From DATBRG01 sp036560445 (GTDB lineage Bacteria; Pseudomonadota; Gammaproteobacteria; Burkholderiales; Methylophilaceae), in NCBI GenBank assembly GCA_036560445.1, contig DATBRG010000015.1, positions 1-24,842 of the forward strand: DNA of 24,842 nt, in the 5' to 3' direction. The position numbers and the translations under genes were made by a program. Of the stretch, positions 1 through 10,000 are shown one piece after another (positions within the stretch are counted from its first letter, which is position 1; the number at the start of each line of letters is the position of its first letter). The notes beneath the pieces are model-generated. The model did not search any database. It saw only the letters and a list, made by a program, of their open reading frames with translations, and was not told the DNA's origin.

Positions 1-999
1 ACCGTGCCTACCATGGGCGCTGGCTGGTGCCCGCCGGGCATGCTGGGCATAGGCATAGGCGGTACCGCGGAAAAAGCCATGGTGATGGCCAAGGAATCGC
101 TGATGGCGCCGATAGACATGCACGAGCTGAAAGCGCGCGGAGCCAGCAACCGTATTGAGGAATTGCGACTGGAGATTTACAACAAGGTCAACGCGTTGGG
201 CATAGGTGCACAAGGTCTAGGTGGTTTGAGCACGGTGCTCGATGTGAAAATCCTGCATTACCCCACGCACGCTGCCTCGCTTCCTATCGCCATCATTCCT
301 AACTGTGCCGCTACACGCCACGTCCACTTTGTGCTGGATGGCAGCGGCCCAGCACAGCTTGATCCACCAGACCTCAACGATTGGCCCAAGGTGAACTGGG
401 TACCCAGCCCCGAAGCGCGTCGCATTAATCTTGATACGGTCACCCGCGACGAAGTGATGAGCTGGCAGCCGGGTGAGACCTTGCTACTTAACGGCAAGTT
501 GCTGACTGGGCGCGATGCCGCACACAAACGTATTGCCGAGTTCTTCACCAAAGGCGAAAAGCTTCCCGTTGATTTCACCAATCGCTTCATCTATTACGTG
601 GGCCCGGTAGACCCGGTGCGTGACGAGGCGGTAGGCCCTGCTGGCCCAACCACGGCAACGCGTATGGATAAATATACCGATCTCATGCTGGATAAGACTG
701 GTCTGCTGGGCATGATAGGCAAGGCTGAGCGCGGCCCTGAGACGGTTGCTTCCATTCGCCAGCATCGTTCGGTCTACCTGATTGCCATAGGTGGTGCGGC
801 TTATCTCGTGGCCAAAGCCATCAAATCCGCACGAGTAGTGGCCTTTGCTGACTTGGGTATGGAAGCCATCTACGAATTTGAGGTGAAAGATATGCCGGTG
901 ACCGTTGCGGTTGATTCCAACGGCGTCTCGGTGCACCAAACTGGGCCTGCACAGTGGCGCGGCAAAAGTGGAACGATTACTATAGAGGCTGTGACCTGA
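1..999 (+). CDS. fumA: Class I fumarate hydratase (fumarase), 3' part only
   Basis: Class I (iron-sulfur) fumarase interconverts fumarate and L-malate in the TCA cycle, in the cytoplasm. The frame is open from base 1, so the gene starts upstream of the window and its N-terminal part is missing. About 332 codons are visible, against roughly 500–550 in complete family members. Recognisable stretches are PTMGAGWCPPG near the start, the NCAATRHVHF motif, and FTNRFIYYVGPVDPVRDEAVGPAGPTT split over the C-terminal half; this is the beta-domain part typical of class I fumarases. Cysteines in GWCPP and NCAATRH are candidate Fe-S ligands, by family knowledge. It is followed by ppsA after 131 bases. The symbol could equally be fumB or plain fum, since class I paralogues cannot be told apart from this fragment. 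Confidence 0.93.
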   Translation, partial: TVPTMGAGWCPPGMLGIGIGGTAEKAMVMAKESLMAPIDMHELKARGASNRIEELRLEIYNKVNALGIGAQGLGGLSTVLDVKILHYPTHAASLPIAIIPNCAATRHVHFVLDGSGPAQLDPPDLNDWPKVNWVPSPEARRINLDTVTRDEVMSWQPGETLLLNGKLLTGRDAAHKRIAEFFTKGEKLPVDFTNRFIYYVGPVDPVRDEAVGPAGPTTATRMDKYTDLMLDKTGLLGMIGKAERGPETVASIRQHRSVYLIAIGGAAYLVAKAIKSARVVAFADLGMEAIYEFEVKDMPVTVAVDSNGVSVHQTGPAQWRGKSGTITIEAVT

Positions 1000-1130
1000 G
1001 TTTAAAGTGAAGTGAACGTGGCCCAAATCTCTTGGTCATGTGTGTTCGGCCTGTAATTCGCTAATCAATCTTGGGATAATCAAACCTTCCCGTGTATGCC
1101 GATGCATGAGGAAAAACTGGAGGAATCGGC

Positions 1131-3512
1131 ATGTCTCAGCATGTTATTGCTTTTGAAAATTTACGCAACACGGATGTACCTTCAGTAGGCGGTAAAAACG
1201 CTTCACTGGGGGAAATGATCAGTCAATTGACCGCTAAAGGTGTTCGTGTCCCCACGGGTTTTGCTACCACGGCGCATGCCTACCGCGAGTTCCTGGCGCA
1301 TGGTGGCCTGGACAAACGCATCAACGATGAACTGGATGCGCTGGATGTTGATGACACAGATGCACTGGCGGTCTGTGGTGCCAAGATTCGCCAATGGATC
1401 ATGGATCATCCATTCCCTGCAGTGCTGGAGGCTGCGATTGCCGAGCACTACAAACGCGTAACTTCAGATATGGGTGAGCATGTGAGCTTTGCCGTGCGTT
1501 CTTCAGCCACCGCAGAAGATTTGCCGGATGCATCTTTTGCTGGCCAGCAAGAGTCTTTCCTTAACATTAAAGGCCTGGGCAATATTGTGCATGCGATCAA
1601 GGAGGTGTTTGCATCCCTCTATAACGACCGCGCCATCTCTTACCGCGTACACAAGGGTTTTGTCCACGCTGATGTAGCACTTTCGGCTGGCGTTCAGCGT
1701 ATGTGCCGCAGTGATATCGGCAGCTCCGGCGTGATGTTCACTATTGATACCGAATCCGGCTTCAAGGATGTGGTCTTCATTACCTCTTCCTACGGTCTGG
1801 GTGAAACCGTGGTGCAAGGCGCGGTGAATCCTGACGAATTCTATGTGCATAAGCCGCTGCTGGCGCTAGGCAAGCCCGCTATCGTGCGCCGCACCATAGG
1901 CTCCAAGCTGATCAAGATGGTATTCAGCAATGCCAACGAAGCAGGCAAGAGTACGCATACCGTGGATAACACCAAGGAAGACAGCTCCAAGTACTCGCTG
2001 GACGATGCTGGTATTTTGGAGCTGGCGCGCTTCGCCATGATTATCGAGCAGCACTATGGTTGCCCGATGGATATTGAGTGGGGCAAGGACGGCACCGACG
2101 GCAAGTTGTACATCCTGCAAGCCCGCCCTGAGACCGTGAAGTCGCAGGAAAAGACTGGCGGCGTGGTAGAAAAATTCCTGCTCAAGGGCAAGGGTGAGGC
2201 TATTGTGACTGGCCGTGCCGTGACGCAGAAGATAGGCGTGGGCCCGGTACGTATCGTCAAGCATGCCTCTGAAATGAATACCGTGCAGCCCGGTGACGTG
2301 CTGGTGGCGGATATGACAGACCCGAACTGGGAACCCGTCATGAAGCGAGCCTCCGCGCTGGTGACCAATCGTGGCGGCCGTACCTGCCATGCGGCGATCA
2401 TTGCCCGTGAGCTGGGCATTCCCGCGATTGTAGGGAGCGGTAACGCGACTGAAATCCTCACCGAAGGCGATATCGTCACGGTCTCCTGTGCCGAGGGCGA
2501 AACCGGCCATGTCTACGAAGGTGCGCTGGAATACAGCGTGACCAAGGAAGCAGAAGCCGCGCTGACCAAGGCCCCAGTCAAAATCATGATGAACGTCGGT
2601 AACCCGGATATGGCGTTCAGCTTTGCGCAAATCCCTAACGATGGTGTTGGCCTGGCGCGGCTGGAATTCGTGATTAACAACATGATAGGCATACACCCCA
2701 AGGCTATCCTCAATGCGGCACGCCTGCCGGCTGCCATGCAATTGGAAGTGGTCGACCGTGCTCGCGGTTACTCCAGCCCACGCCAGTTCTATATCGACAA
2801 GTTGGCTGAGGGGGTGGCGACGATTGGTGCTGCATTCTGGCCCAAGCCGGTGATTGCTCGTATGTCCGACTTCAAATCCAATGAGTATAAAAAGCTCATT
2901 GGCGGTGATATCTACGAGCCGGATGAAGAAAACCCCATGCTGGGTTTCCGCGGCGCAGCGCGCTATATCGCCGAGGATTTCCGCGATTGTTTCGAGTTGG
3001 AATGCCTAGCCATGCACAAAGTACGCGAAGAAATTGGCCTGACCAATGTTGAGCTCATGATTCCTTTCGTGCGTACTTTGAGTGAAGCGCGTGCAGTCAT
3101 TGATATTCTCGAGCGCAATGGTTTGAAGCGCGGTGAGAACGGTTTGCGTCTCATCATGATGTGCGAAATTCCATCCAATGCCTTGCTGGCAGAAGAGTTC
3201 CTCGAATATTTCGATGGCTTCTCCATCGGCTCCAACGACCTTACCCAGTTGTCACTTGGTATGGACCGTGATTCCGGCCTGATGGCTCATGGCTTTGATG
3301 AGCGTGATCCGGCCGTCAAGGTGCTGCTGAAGATGGCTATCAGTACCGCCAATCGCCTCAATAAGTACGTAGGTATCTGCGGCCAAGGGCCATCAGACCA
3401 TCCGGACTTTGCCGAATGGCTGGTGGAAGAGGGCATACAATCCATATCGCTCAACCCTGACACTGTGGTGAAAACCTGGCAGCGCCTGAGTAAAGCTGCC
3501 AAGGCCAAATAG
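1131..3512 (+). CDS. ppsA: Phosphoenolpyruvate synthase (pyruvate, water dikinase)
   Basis: PpsA converts pyruvate, ATP and water to phosphoenolpyruvate, AMP and phosphate, the gluconeogenic entry step in the cytoplasm. Its 793 residues match the family's usual ~790. In order: the N-terminal nucleotide/pyruvate-binding domain (about 1–340, with AVRSSATAEDLPDASFAGQQ), the swivelling phosphohistidine domain (GGRTCHAAIIARELGIPAIVG, catalytic His420), and the C-terminal PEP-binding barrel (GFSIGSNDLTQLSLGMDRDS). Thr418, two residues before the histidine, is the position phosphorylated by PpsR in this family. A strong Shine-Dalgarno GGAGGA (1119–1124) lies 6 bases before the ATG, which fixes the start. 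The next gene is its regulator ppsR, 13 bases downstream, so the pair is almost certainly co-transcribed. The 131-base upstream gap has only a weak promoter candidate (GATAAT at 1075–1080, no good -35). Confidence 0.98.
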   Translation: MSQHVIAFENLRNTDVPSVGGKNASLGEMISQLTAKGVRVPTGFATTAHAYREFLAHGGLDKRINDELDALDVDDTDALAVCGAKIRQWIMDHPFPAVLEAAIAEHYKRVTSDMGEHVSFAVRSSATAEDLPDASFAGQQESFLNIKGLGNIVHAIKEVFASLYNDRAISYRVHKGFVHADVALSAGVQRMCRSDIGSSGVMFTIDTESGFKDVVFITSSYGLGETVVQGAVNPDEFYVHKPLLALGKPAIVRRTIGSKLIKMVFSNANEAGKSTHTVDNTKEDSSKYSLDDAGILELARFAMIIEQHYGCPMDIEWGKDGTDGKLYILQARPETVKSQEKTGGVVEKFLLKGKGEAIVTGRAVTQKIGVGPVRIVKHASEMNTVQPGDVLVADMTDPNWEPVMKRASALVTNRGGRTCHAAIIARELGIPAIVGSGNATEILTEGDIVTVSCAEGETGHVYEGALEYSVTKEAEAALTKAPVKIMMNVGNPDMAFSFAQIPNDGVGLARLEFVINNMIGIHPKAILNAARLPAAMQLEVVDRARGYSSPRQFYIDKLAEGVATIGAAFWPKPVIARMSDFKSNEYKKLIGGDIYEPDEENPMLGFRGAARYIAEDFRDCFELECLAMHKVREEIGLTNVELMIPFVRTLSEARAVIDILERNGLKRGENGLRLIMMCEIPSNALLAEEFLEYFDGFSIGSNDLTQLSLGMDRDSGLMAHGFDERDPAVKVLLKMAISTANRLNKYVGICGQGPSDHPDFAEWLVEEGIQSISLNPDTVVKTWQRLSKAAKAK

Positions 3513-3525
3513 CTGAAAGACTAAA

Positions 3526-4347
3526 ATGCATCATCGTACGGTCTATTTTGTGTCTGACGGCACCGGGATTACTGCGCAGTCGCTAGGGCAATTGCTTGCG
3601 CATTTTCCCGAAACCACTTTTCGCCAGATACGGTTACCTTTTACCAATTCAGAGCAAAAGGTAAAAGAAGCCGCCCTCGAAATCGAGAAGGCCAAGCGTG
3701 ATGATTGTGAGCGGCCGGTGGTGGTAATGTCTTTGGGCAATATCCAGTTGCGTAACCAGTTGAAGAAAACTGATGCCTACTTCATCGACTTGTTCTCGGT
3801 ATTCATCGACCCGCTCGGGGTCGAGCTTAAACAGGAGCCGCTAACTGGTGCTGGTATTGCCCATAGTACGATGGGTACCAGCTACCATGAACGTATAGAG
3901 GCCATCAATTTTACGCTGGGCCATGACGACGGCATGACGGAAGCGGGGCTGGAAGAAGCGCAAGTAATCCTGATAGGCGTATCCCGTTGCGGTAAAACGC
4001 CGACCAGTCTCTACATGGCGATGCAGTTTGGCATAAAAGCTGCTAATTATCCCTTGATTCCAGAGGATTTTGAACGCGGTACTTTGCCTGCGGTATTGGA
4101 GAATTTCCCGGAAAAATTATTCGGGCTGACCATCAGCGCAGAGAGGCTGCATGCTGTTCGCAGCGAACGTCGCCCGGATAGTTTTTATGCTTCACTGGAC
4201 AACTGCCGCCAAGAGATTCGCAAGGCAGAAGACCTCATGAAGCACAGTGGTGTGACTTGGATAGACTCAACCAAACGCTCGATTGAGGAGCTTTCCACCA
4301 CCATATTGCAACAAATTCGTACACCGATGAATCAGAGCTATAGCTGA
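3526..4347 (+). CDS. ppsR: PEP synthase regulatory protein (kinase and pyrophosphorylase)
   Basis: PpsR (former DUF299) switches PEP synthase off by ADP-dependent phosphorylation of a threonine next to its catalytic histidine, and on again by phosphate-dependent dephosphorylation. It is 273 residues, the usual family length. Visible are the N-terminal VYFVSDGTGITAQSLGQ signature, the HDDG motif (133–136) and the P-loop-like GVSRCGKTPTSLYMAM (from residue 151). It starts 13 bases after the ppsA stop, and its target gene is therefore directly upstream. Thr418/His420 in the PpsA of this window form the expected substrate site. The homologous plant proteins regulate pyruvate, phosphate dikinase, but the neighbouring gene here is PEP synthase, so the PpsA role is the better call. 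Confidence 0.96.
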   Translation: MHHRTVYFVSDGTGITAQSLGQLLAHFPETTFRQIRLPFTNSEQKVKEAALEIEKAKRDDCERPVVVMSLGNIQLRNQLKKTDAYFIDLFSVFIDPLGVELKQEPLTGAGIAHSTMGTSYHERIEAINFTLGHDDGMTEAGLEEAQVILIGVSRCGKTPTSLYMAMQFGIKAANYPLIPEDFERGTLPAVLENFPEKLFGLTISAERLHAVRSERRPDSFYASLDNCRQEIRKAEDLMKHSGVTWIDSTKRSIEELSTTILQQIRTPMNQSYS

Positions 4348-4397
4348 TACATCAGAGCGGAAGTATCAATTCATTTAAGTTTTAGACCTGGGACAAC

Positions 4398-6971
4398 ATG
4401 TTAACTGCCTACCGTGATCATTGCGCCGAGCGCTCAGCGCTTGGTTTGCCGCCTTTGCCGCTTAATCCTGAACAGACTGCCCAGCTGGTGGATTTGCTGA
4501 AGAGCCCACCCGCTGGTGAAGAGACCCTGTTGCTGGATTTGTTGGAAAATCGCGTACCTGCTGGTGTTGACCAGGCGGCCTACGTAAAAGCTGCTTTTCT
4601 TGCTGATATTGCAAATGGTGCAGCGGTTTCGCCGCTGCTGACTCGGCACAAGGCTGTTGAATTGCTGGGTACCATGCTCGGTGGTTACAACGTACCAGTG
4701 CTGGTGGCTTTGCTTGATGGGGACTTGGCGGATGCAGTAGTAACGACACTGTCACACACCATTCTCATGTTCGATGCTTTCCACGATGTCGAGCTGAAAG
4801 CCAAGGCTGGTAATGCCGCCGCTAAAAAACTGGTGCAGTCCTGGGCTGATGCCGAGTGGTTCACTTCACGCCCTGTCATGCCTGAGAAAATCCAGTGTGT
4901 GGTATTTAAGGTGCCTGGCGAAACTAATACTGATGACCTTTCCCCTGCGCAGGAAGCCTGGTCGCGTCCTGATATCCCGGTACATGCCAAGGCCATGCTG
5001 GTGAGCAAGATGCCGGAAGGCTTGGCCAAAATTGAAGAGCTGAAGAAGAAAGGCCTGCCACTGGCTTATGTCGGTGATATTGTCGGTACCGGTTCTTCGC
5101 GTAAATCCGCAATTAATTCCGTGCAGTGGTACATGGGTGAAGACATCCCGCATATCCCCAATAAGCGCACTGCGGGCATCGTGCTCGGCGGCAAGATTGC
5201 GCCTATCTTCTTTAACACCGCGGAAGACTCCGGGGCATTGCCCATCCAGTGTGACGTGCAAAAGATGAATATGGGCGATGTGATTACGATTCATCCTTAT
5301 GCAGGCAAGGTTACCAATGTTGCTGGCGAAACCATCAGCAGTTTTGAGCTGGCACCACTGACTATGCCGGATGAAGTGCGCGCTGGCGGCCGCATTCCCT
5401 TGATTATCGGCCGCGGCTTAACCACTAAGGCACGCCAATCGTTGGGCCTGCCGCCTACAGATTTATTCATCCAGCCGGATCCGGTGACTGATTCAGGCCG
5501 TGGCTACACGCTGGCACAAAAGATGGTTGGCCGTGCTTGCGGCTTGCCGGAAGGTACAGGTATACGTCCTGGCACCTACTGCGAACCGAAAACTACCACG
5601 GTCGGCTCACAGGACACCACTGGCGCGATGACGCGTGACGAGCTCAAAGAGTTGGCTTGCCTTGGATTCTCCGCTGACCTCGTGATGCAAAGCTTCTGCC
5701 ATACCGCAGCCTACCCAAAGCCGGTGGATATTAAGCTGCAGCATAGCCTGCCAGACTTCATGGCTGGCCGTGGTGGCGTAGTGCTGCGCCCGGGCGACGG
5801 TATCATCCACTCCTGGCTTAACCGTATGCTACTGCCAGATACTGTTGGTACCGGCGGTGATTCACATACACGTTTTCCTATCGGCATCTCATTCCCGGCA
5901 GGTTCTGGTCTGGTAGCTTTTGCCGCGGCCATGGGCGCCATGCCCCTGGATATGCCGGAATCTGTGCTGGTGCGTTTCAAAGGCAAGATGCAGCCTGGCA
6001 TTACCTTACGCGATCTGGTTAATGCGATTCCCTACGCTGCCATCCAGGATGGCCAAATGACAGTAGGTAAGCAGGGCAAGAAGAATGTATTCAATGGCCG
6101 CATTCTGGAAATTGAAGGCCTGCCTGACCTCAAGGTGGAGCAGGCTTTCGAGTTTGCTGATGCCTCGGCCGAACGTTCAGCTAATGGCTGTACCGTGCGA
6201 CTGAATAAGGAGCCGGTGATTGAATACTTAAGCTCCAATATCGCGCTGCTGGAAAATCTCATAGAGATAGGCTACGAAGATACGCGTACCTTGCGCCGCC
6301 GTATTGAGGCCATGCAGGCGTGGCTGGCCGATCCCAAATTGCTGGAGCCGGATGCCGATGCTGAATATGCCTACATACTGGAGATCGACCTGAATCAGAT
6401 CAAGGAGCCGCTGGTCGCGTGCCCTAACGACCCTGATGATATCAAGCCACTATCTGCCGTGGTGGGCGATAAGATTGATGAAGTCTTTATTGGTAGTTGC
6501 ATGACCAATATCGGTCACTATCGTGCCGCTGGCAGGGTGTTGGAAGATGCTGGACTGATCCCAACACGCTTGTGGATAGCACCGCCGACGCGTATGGATG
6601 AAGAGCAACTGCGCGAAGAGGGTATCTATTCGATATTCGGCCGTGCCGGTGCACGTACTGAGATCCCGGGTTGTTCGCTGTGTATGGGCAACCAGGCGCG
6701 AGTAGCGGATAAGGCCACGGTGTTTTCTACCAGCACACGTAATTTCGATAACCGTATGGGGCGTGATGCACGGGTCTATCTGGGGTCGGCCGAATTGGCT
6801 GCGGTGTGTTCAGTGCTGGGTCGCATGCCCTCAGTACAGGAGTACCTCGACATTGTGGGTGGCAAATTAAGCCAGAATGCTGATAGCATTTATCGCTATC
6901 TTAACTTCCACCAGATGCCGCAATACACGCCAAAGAAGATCATACCGATCGCTGAAGTCGCTGCGTCTTAA
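4398..6971 (+). CDS. acnB: Bifunctional aconitate hydratase B / 2-methylisocitrate dehydratase
   Basis: AcnB isomerises citrate to isocitrate via cis-aconitate and can hydrate 2-methylaconitate; it carries a labile [4Fe-4S] cluster in the cytoplasm. Its 857 residues fit the AcnB class (about 855–870), not AcnA. The N-terminal helical HEAT-like domain specific to AcnB occupies about 1–155, followed by the swivel domain (GDIVGTGSSRKSAINSVQWY) and the catalytic core. Cluster ligands are visible: Cys701 in GSCMTNIGHYRAAG, and Cys759 and Cys762 in GCSLCMGNQAR. It lies 50 bases after ppsR and is followed by a strong terminator. Known AcnB proteins also bind RNA as iron/oxidative-stress regulators, a possibility but not shown here. 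Confidence 0.98.
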   Translation: MLTAYRDHCAERSALGLPPLPLNPEQTAQLVDLLKSPPAGEETLLLDLLENRVPAGVDQAAYVKAAFLADIANGAAVSPLLTRHKAVELLGTMLGGYNVPVLVALLDGDLADAVVTTLSHTILMFDAFHDVELKAKAGNAAAKKLVQSWADAEWFTSRPVMPEKIQCVVFKVPGETNTDDLSPAQEAWSRPDIPVHAKAMLVSKMPEGLAKIEELKKKGLPLAYVGDIVGTGSSRKSAINSVQWYMGEDIPHIPNKRTAGIVLGGKIAPIFFNTAEDSGALPIQCDVQKMNMGDVITIHPYAGKVTNVAGETISSFELAPLTMPDEVRAGGRIPLIIGRGLTTKARQSLGLPPTDLFIQPDPVTDSGRGYTLAQKMVGRACGLPEGTGIRPGTYCEPKTTTVGSQDTTGAMTRDELKELACLGFSADLVMQSFCHTAAYPKPVDIKLQHSLPDFMAGRGGVVLRPGDGIIHSWLNRMLLPDTVGTGGDSHTRFPIGISFPAGSGLVAFAAAMGAMPLDMPESVLVRFKGKMQPGITLRDLVNAIPYAAIQDGQMTVGKQGKKNVFNGRILEIEGLPDLKVEQAFEFADASAERSANGCTVRLNKEPVIEYLSSNIALLENLIEIGYEDTRTLRRRIEAMQAWLADPKLLEPDADAEYAYILEIDLNQIKEPLVACPNDPDDIKPLSAVVGDKIDEVFIGSCMTNIGHYRAAGRVLEDAGLIPTRLWIAPPTRMDEEQLREEGIYSIFGRAGARTEIPGCSLCMGNQARVADKATVFSTSTRNFDNRMGRDARVYLGSAELAAVCSVLGRMPSVQEYLDIVGGKLSQNADSIYRYLNFHQMPQYTPKKIIPIAEVAAS

Positions 6972-6999
6972 CCAGCATTAGATCAAGCTTTTCTGACCT

Positions 7000-7030
7000 A
7001 TACGGCCATGCTATGCATGGCCGTATTATT
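7000..7030 (+). terminator. Rho-independent terminator after acnB
   Basis: A perfect 11-bp inverted repeat (arms 7000–7010 and 7016–7026, core TACGGCCATG) encloses a 5-base loop and is followed by a T-rich tail TTATTTT. It begins 28 bases after the acnB stop and ends the ppsA–ppsR–acnB group. The arms are symmetrical, but the T tract only suits transcription to the right. Confidence 0.9.
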
Positions 7031-7099
7031 TTCAGCTACTAGGTGTAAACTAAATATTAGTTGCCTACTCATACAGCTTCTAGAAATTGATGGCTACAA

Positions 7100-10000
7100 A
7101 TGAAAATACCCAACACTGATGAGCCAGCTCGGATACACGATCTGCGGTCTTATGAGATTCTGGATACCCCTCCAGAAGTAGCGTTTGATCGGCTGGCTAA
7201 ACTTGCTGCAAATATCTGTAAGACACCGATGGCGACCATCACTTTTGTTGACGAGCGTCGCCAGTGGTTCAAATCCACAGTTGGGCTGCAGATTCGTGAG
7301 ACCGACCGTAGCATCGCTTTCTGTGCCCAGGCCATCAACCAGAGTGAGTTATTTCTGGTTTACGATGCCAAAGTACATCCTATGTTCCGTACTTACCCGC
7401 AGGTTATCGAGGATCATGGCCTGCGCTTTTACGCGGGTATGCCGTTAATTTCGCCTGAAGGTTTTGCCATAGGTACGCTGGCGGTGATGGATCGCGTGCC
7501 TAGATCATTGACCAAAGAACAAAGTGAGGCCCTGCAGATTCTGGCAGCTGAAGTGATGGCGCAGCTAGAGCTGAGGCGCCAAAGTTTCCAGCTAGTGAGT
7601 ATGGCCGCTGAACGGGATCGTATTAATCTGCTTCTGCGTTATCAGGCTGAACATCTCAATCAAGCCCAGCGCATTGCACAGGTTGGTAGCTGGGAGCTGA
7701 ATATTCAGGAAAATCGTCTGCTTTGGTCTGAGGAGGTTTATCGTATATTCGCCATTGAGCATGAAGAATTTGGAGAGAACTTCGAGGCTTTTCTCGCATT
7801 TCTGCATCCGGACGACAGCAAGAAATTCCTGGCGGAGCGTGAGCGAGTTCTGAGTGGTGCAGGTCCAATGCATATTGAACATCGCATCATACTTAAAGAC
7901 GGCAGCGTAAAACATATTCTGGAATTGGGGGAGTTAAGCAGGGATGACAGCGGTGCACCGCTGGTATTATCCGGGACGGTGCAGGATATTACAGAGCGTC
8001 ATCGTTTAGAGACATTCAAGCGTGAACAGAATGCAATTCTGGAGAGTATTGCCAGCGGCGCCGGCCTGCAAGAGGTGCTAAAAGCCGCTGTCCAACTGGT
8101 GGAGGAACAATATCCTGCGGTGCTGTGCTCCGTACTGATGCTCGATGAGGAGGGCAAGCATCTTGGGAACGGTGTTGCAGAGAAACTGCCCGCAGAGTAC
8201 ATGCAAGCACTAGAGGGGGTAATGATTGGCCCTAACGTAGGCTCCTGTGGAACTGCGGCTTTCACAGGAAAGAATGTGATTGTGAGTGATATCGCCAATG
8301 ATCCGTTGTGGGTAGATTATCGTGACCTTGCATTAAAGTATGGTTTGGCTTCTTGCTGGTCAATCCCAATTCTTTCCAGCGCCAACAAAGTACTGGGGAC
8401 TTTTGCTGTTTACTCTCATGTGCCATATACGCCCAGCGCGAGTGAGCTTGAGCTGGTTGGTTCCTGTTCACATGTCGTTGGTATCGCGATTGAGCGGCAT
8501 AAGTCCCAGCAGAACCTTAAGCTGCTTGAGACTAGTATCTCCCGCTTGAACGATATCGTCCTGATTACGGAAGCCGAACCAATTGATGAGCCCGGCCCAC
8601 GTATCCTCTTCGTCAATGATGCCTTTGAACGGCGCACCGGTTATACACGTGACGAAGTGATAGGCAAAACCCCCCGTATTCTGCAGGGTGAGAAAACCCA
8701 GCGTAGTGAGCTTGACCGTATTCGTGCTGCCCTGGAAAAGTGGGAGCCAGTGCGCGCTGAGTTAATCAACTACACTAAAAGTGGCGAGGAGTTCTGGATC
8801 GAGCTGGATATCGTTCCAGTGGCAGATGCCAGTGGCTGGTACACGCATTGGGTGTCGATTGAGCGCGAGATCACCGAACGTAAGATGGCTGAGGAAGAAA
8901 TCAGGCAGCTGGCTTTTTACGACCATCTGACGCAGTTGCCCAACAGGCGGCTTCTGTTGGACAGGCTGAAACATGCGCTGGCTTTCAATGCGCGTAACCA
9001 TATGCACGGCGCCCTGTTATTCATTGATCTGGATAATTTCAAAGTACTCAATGACACTCAGGGGCATGACAAAGGCGATCTGTTATTACAGCAAGTGGCC
9101 GGGCGCCTCAGCGCTTCAGTGCGGGAACACAATACGGTGGCCAGGCTGGGTGGCGATGAGTTTCTGGTAATGCTGACAGAACTGAGTGAAAACCCACAGG
9201 AGGCTGCCAATGAAGCAAAGATTGTCGGCGAGCGTATTCTTACCAGCTTTGTTGAGCCCTACCAGCTAGACACTTATGAGCATCATAGTACCCCCAGCAT
9301 AGGCATTGCTCTTTTCAGTGATGAGCGCGTACCAGTTGAAGAGCTATTAAAACGCGCAGACCTTGCCATGTATCAATCCAAGGCCCAGGGCCGTAATACC
9401 ATGCGTTTCTTTGATCCGAAGATGCAAACGGCAGTCAGTGAACGAGTAGCGATGGAGGAAAGCCTGCGTCAGGCTTTGCGCAACCGGGAGTTCTCCCTTT
9501 ATTACCAACCTCAGATTGAAGGAGAGGATCTGTTTACGGGAGCCGAGGCGCTCATTCGCTGGAAGCATCCGGAACGTGGAATGGTATCGCCAGCAGAGTT
9601 CATTCCGTTGGCCGAGGATACGGGCCTCATTTTGCCATTAGGGCAATGGGTACTGGAAACCGCTTGTGTGCAATTGCAAAAGTGGGCAGATAAAGCTGAG
9701 ACATCCGGCCTGAGCTTAGCCGTGAATGTCAGCGTTCACCAGTACCGCCAGCACGATTTTGTCGAACGAGTCACGCAGGCACTGGATGATAGCGGGGCCA
9801 ATCCACACAGACTCAAGTTGGAATTGACGGAGAGCCTGCTGGTGGACGATCTTGAAGACATCATCGAGAAAATGACTGCACTCAAGGCCAAAGGAGTTAG
9901 TTTCTCGCTGGATGATTTTGGTACAGGCTATTCATCGCTCTCCTATTTGAAGCGCCTGCCACTGGGCCAGTTGAAAATCGACCAGTCTTTTGTCCGTGAT

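Noticed and set aside
1000..1130. Terminator after fumarase and promoter for ppsA
   Set aside because: The hairpin around CCCAA…TTGG is imperfect with no T tract, and GATAAT at 1075–1080 lacks a -35, so neither is called as a feature.
1866..2741. A 291-codon open frame on the - strand within ppsA, and similar long antisense frames in aspS and nudB
   Set aside because: They lie entirely opposite well-recognised genes, have no family features, and are the usual product of codon bias in moderately GC-rich genes.
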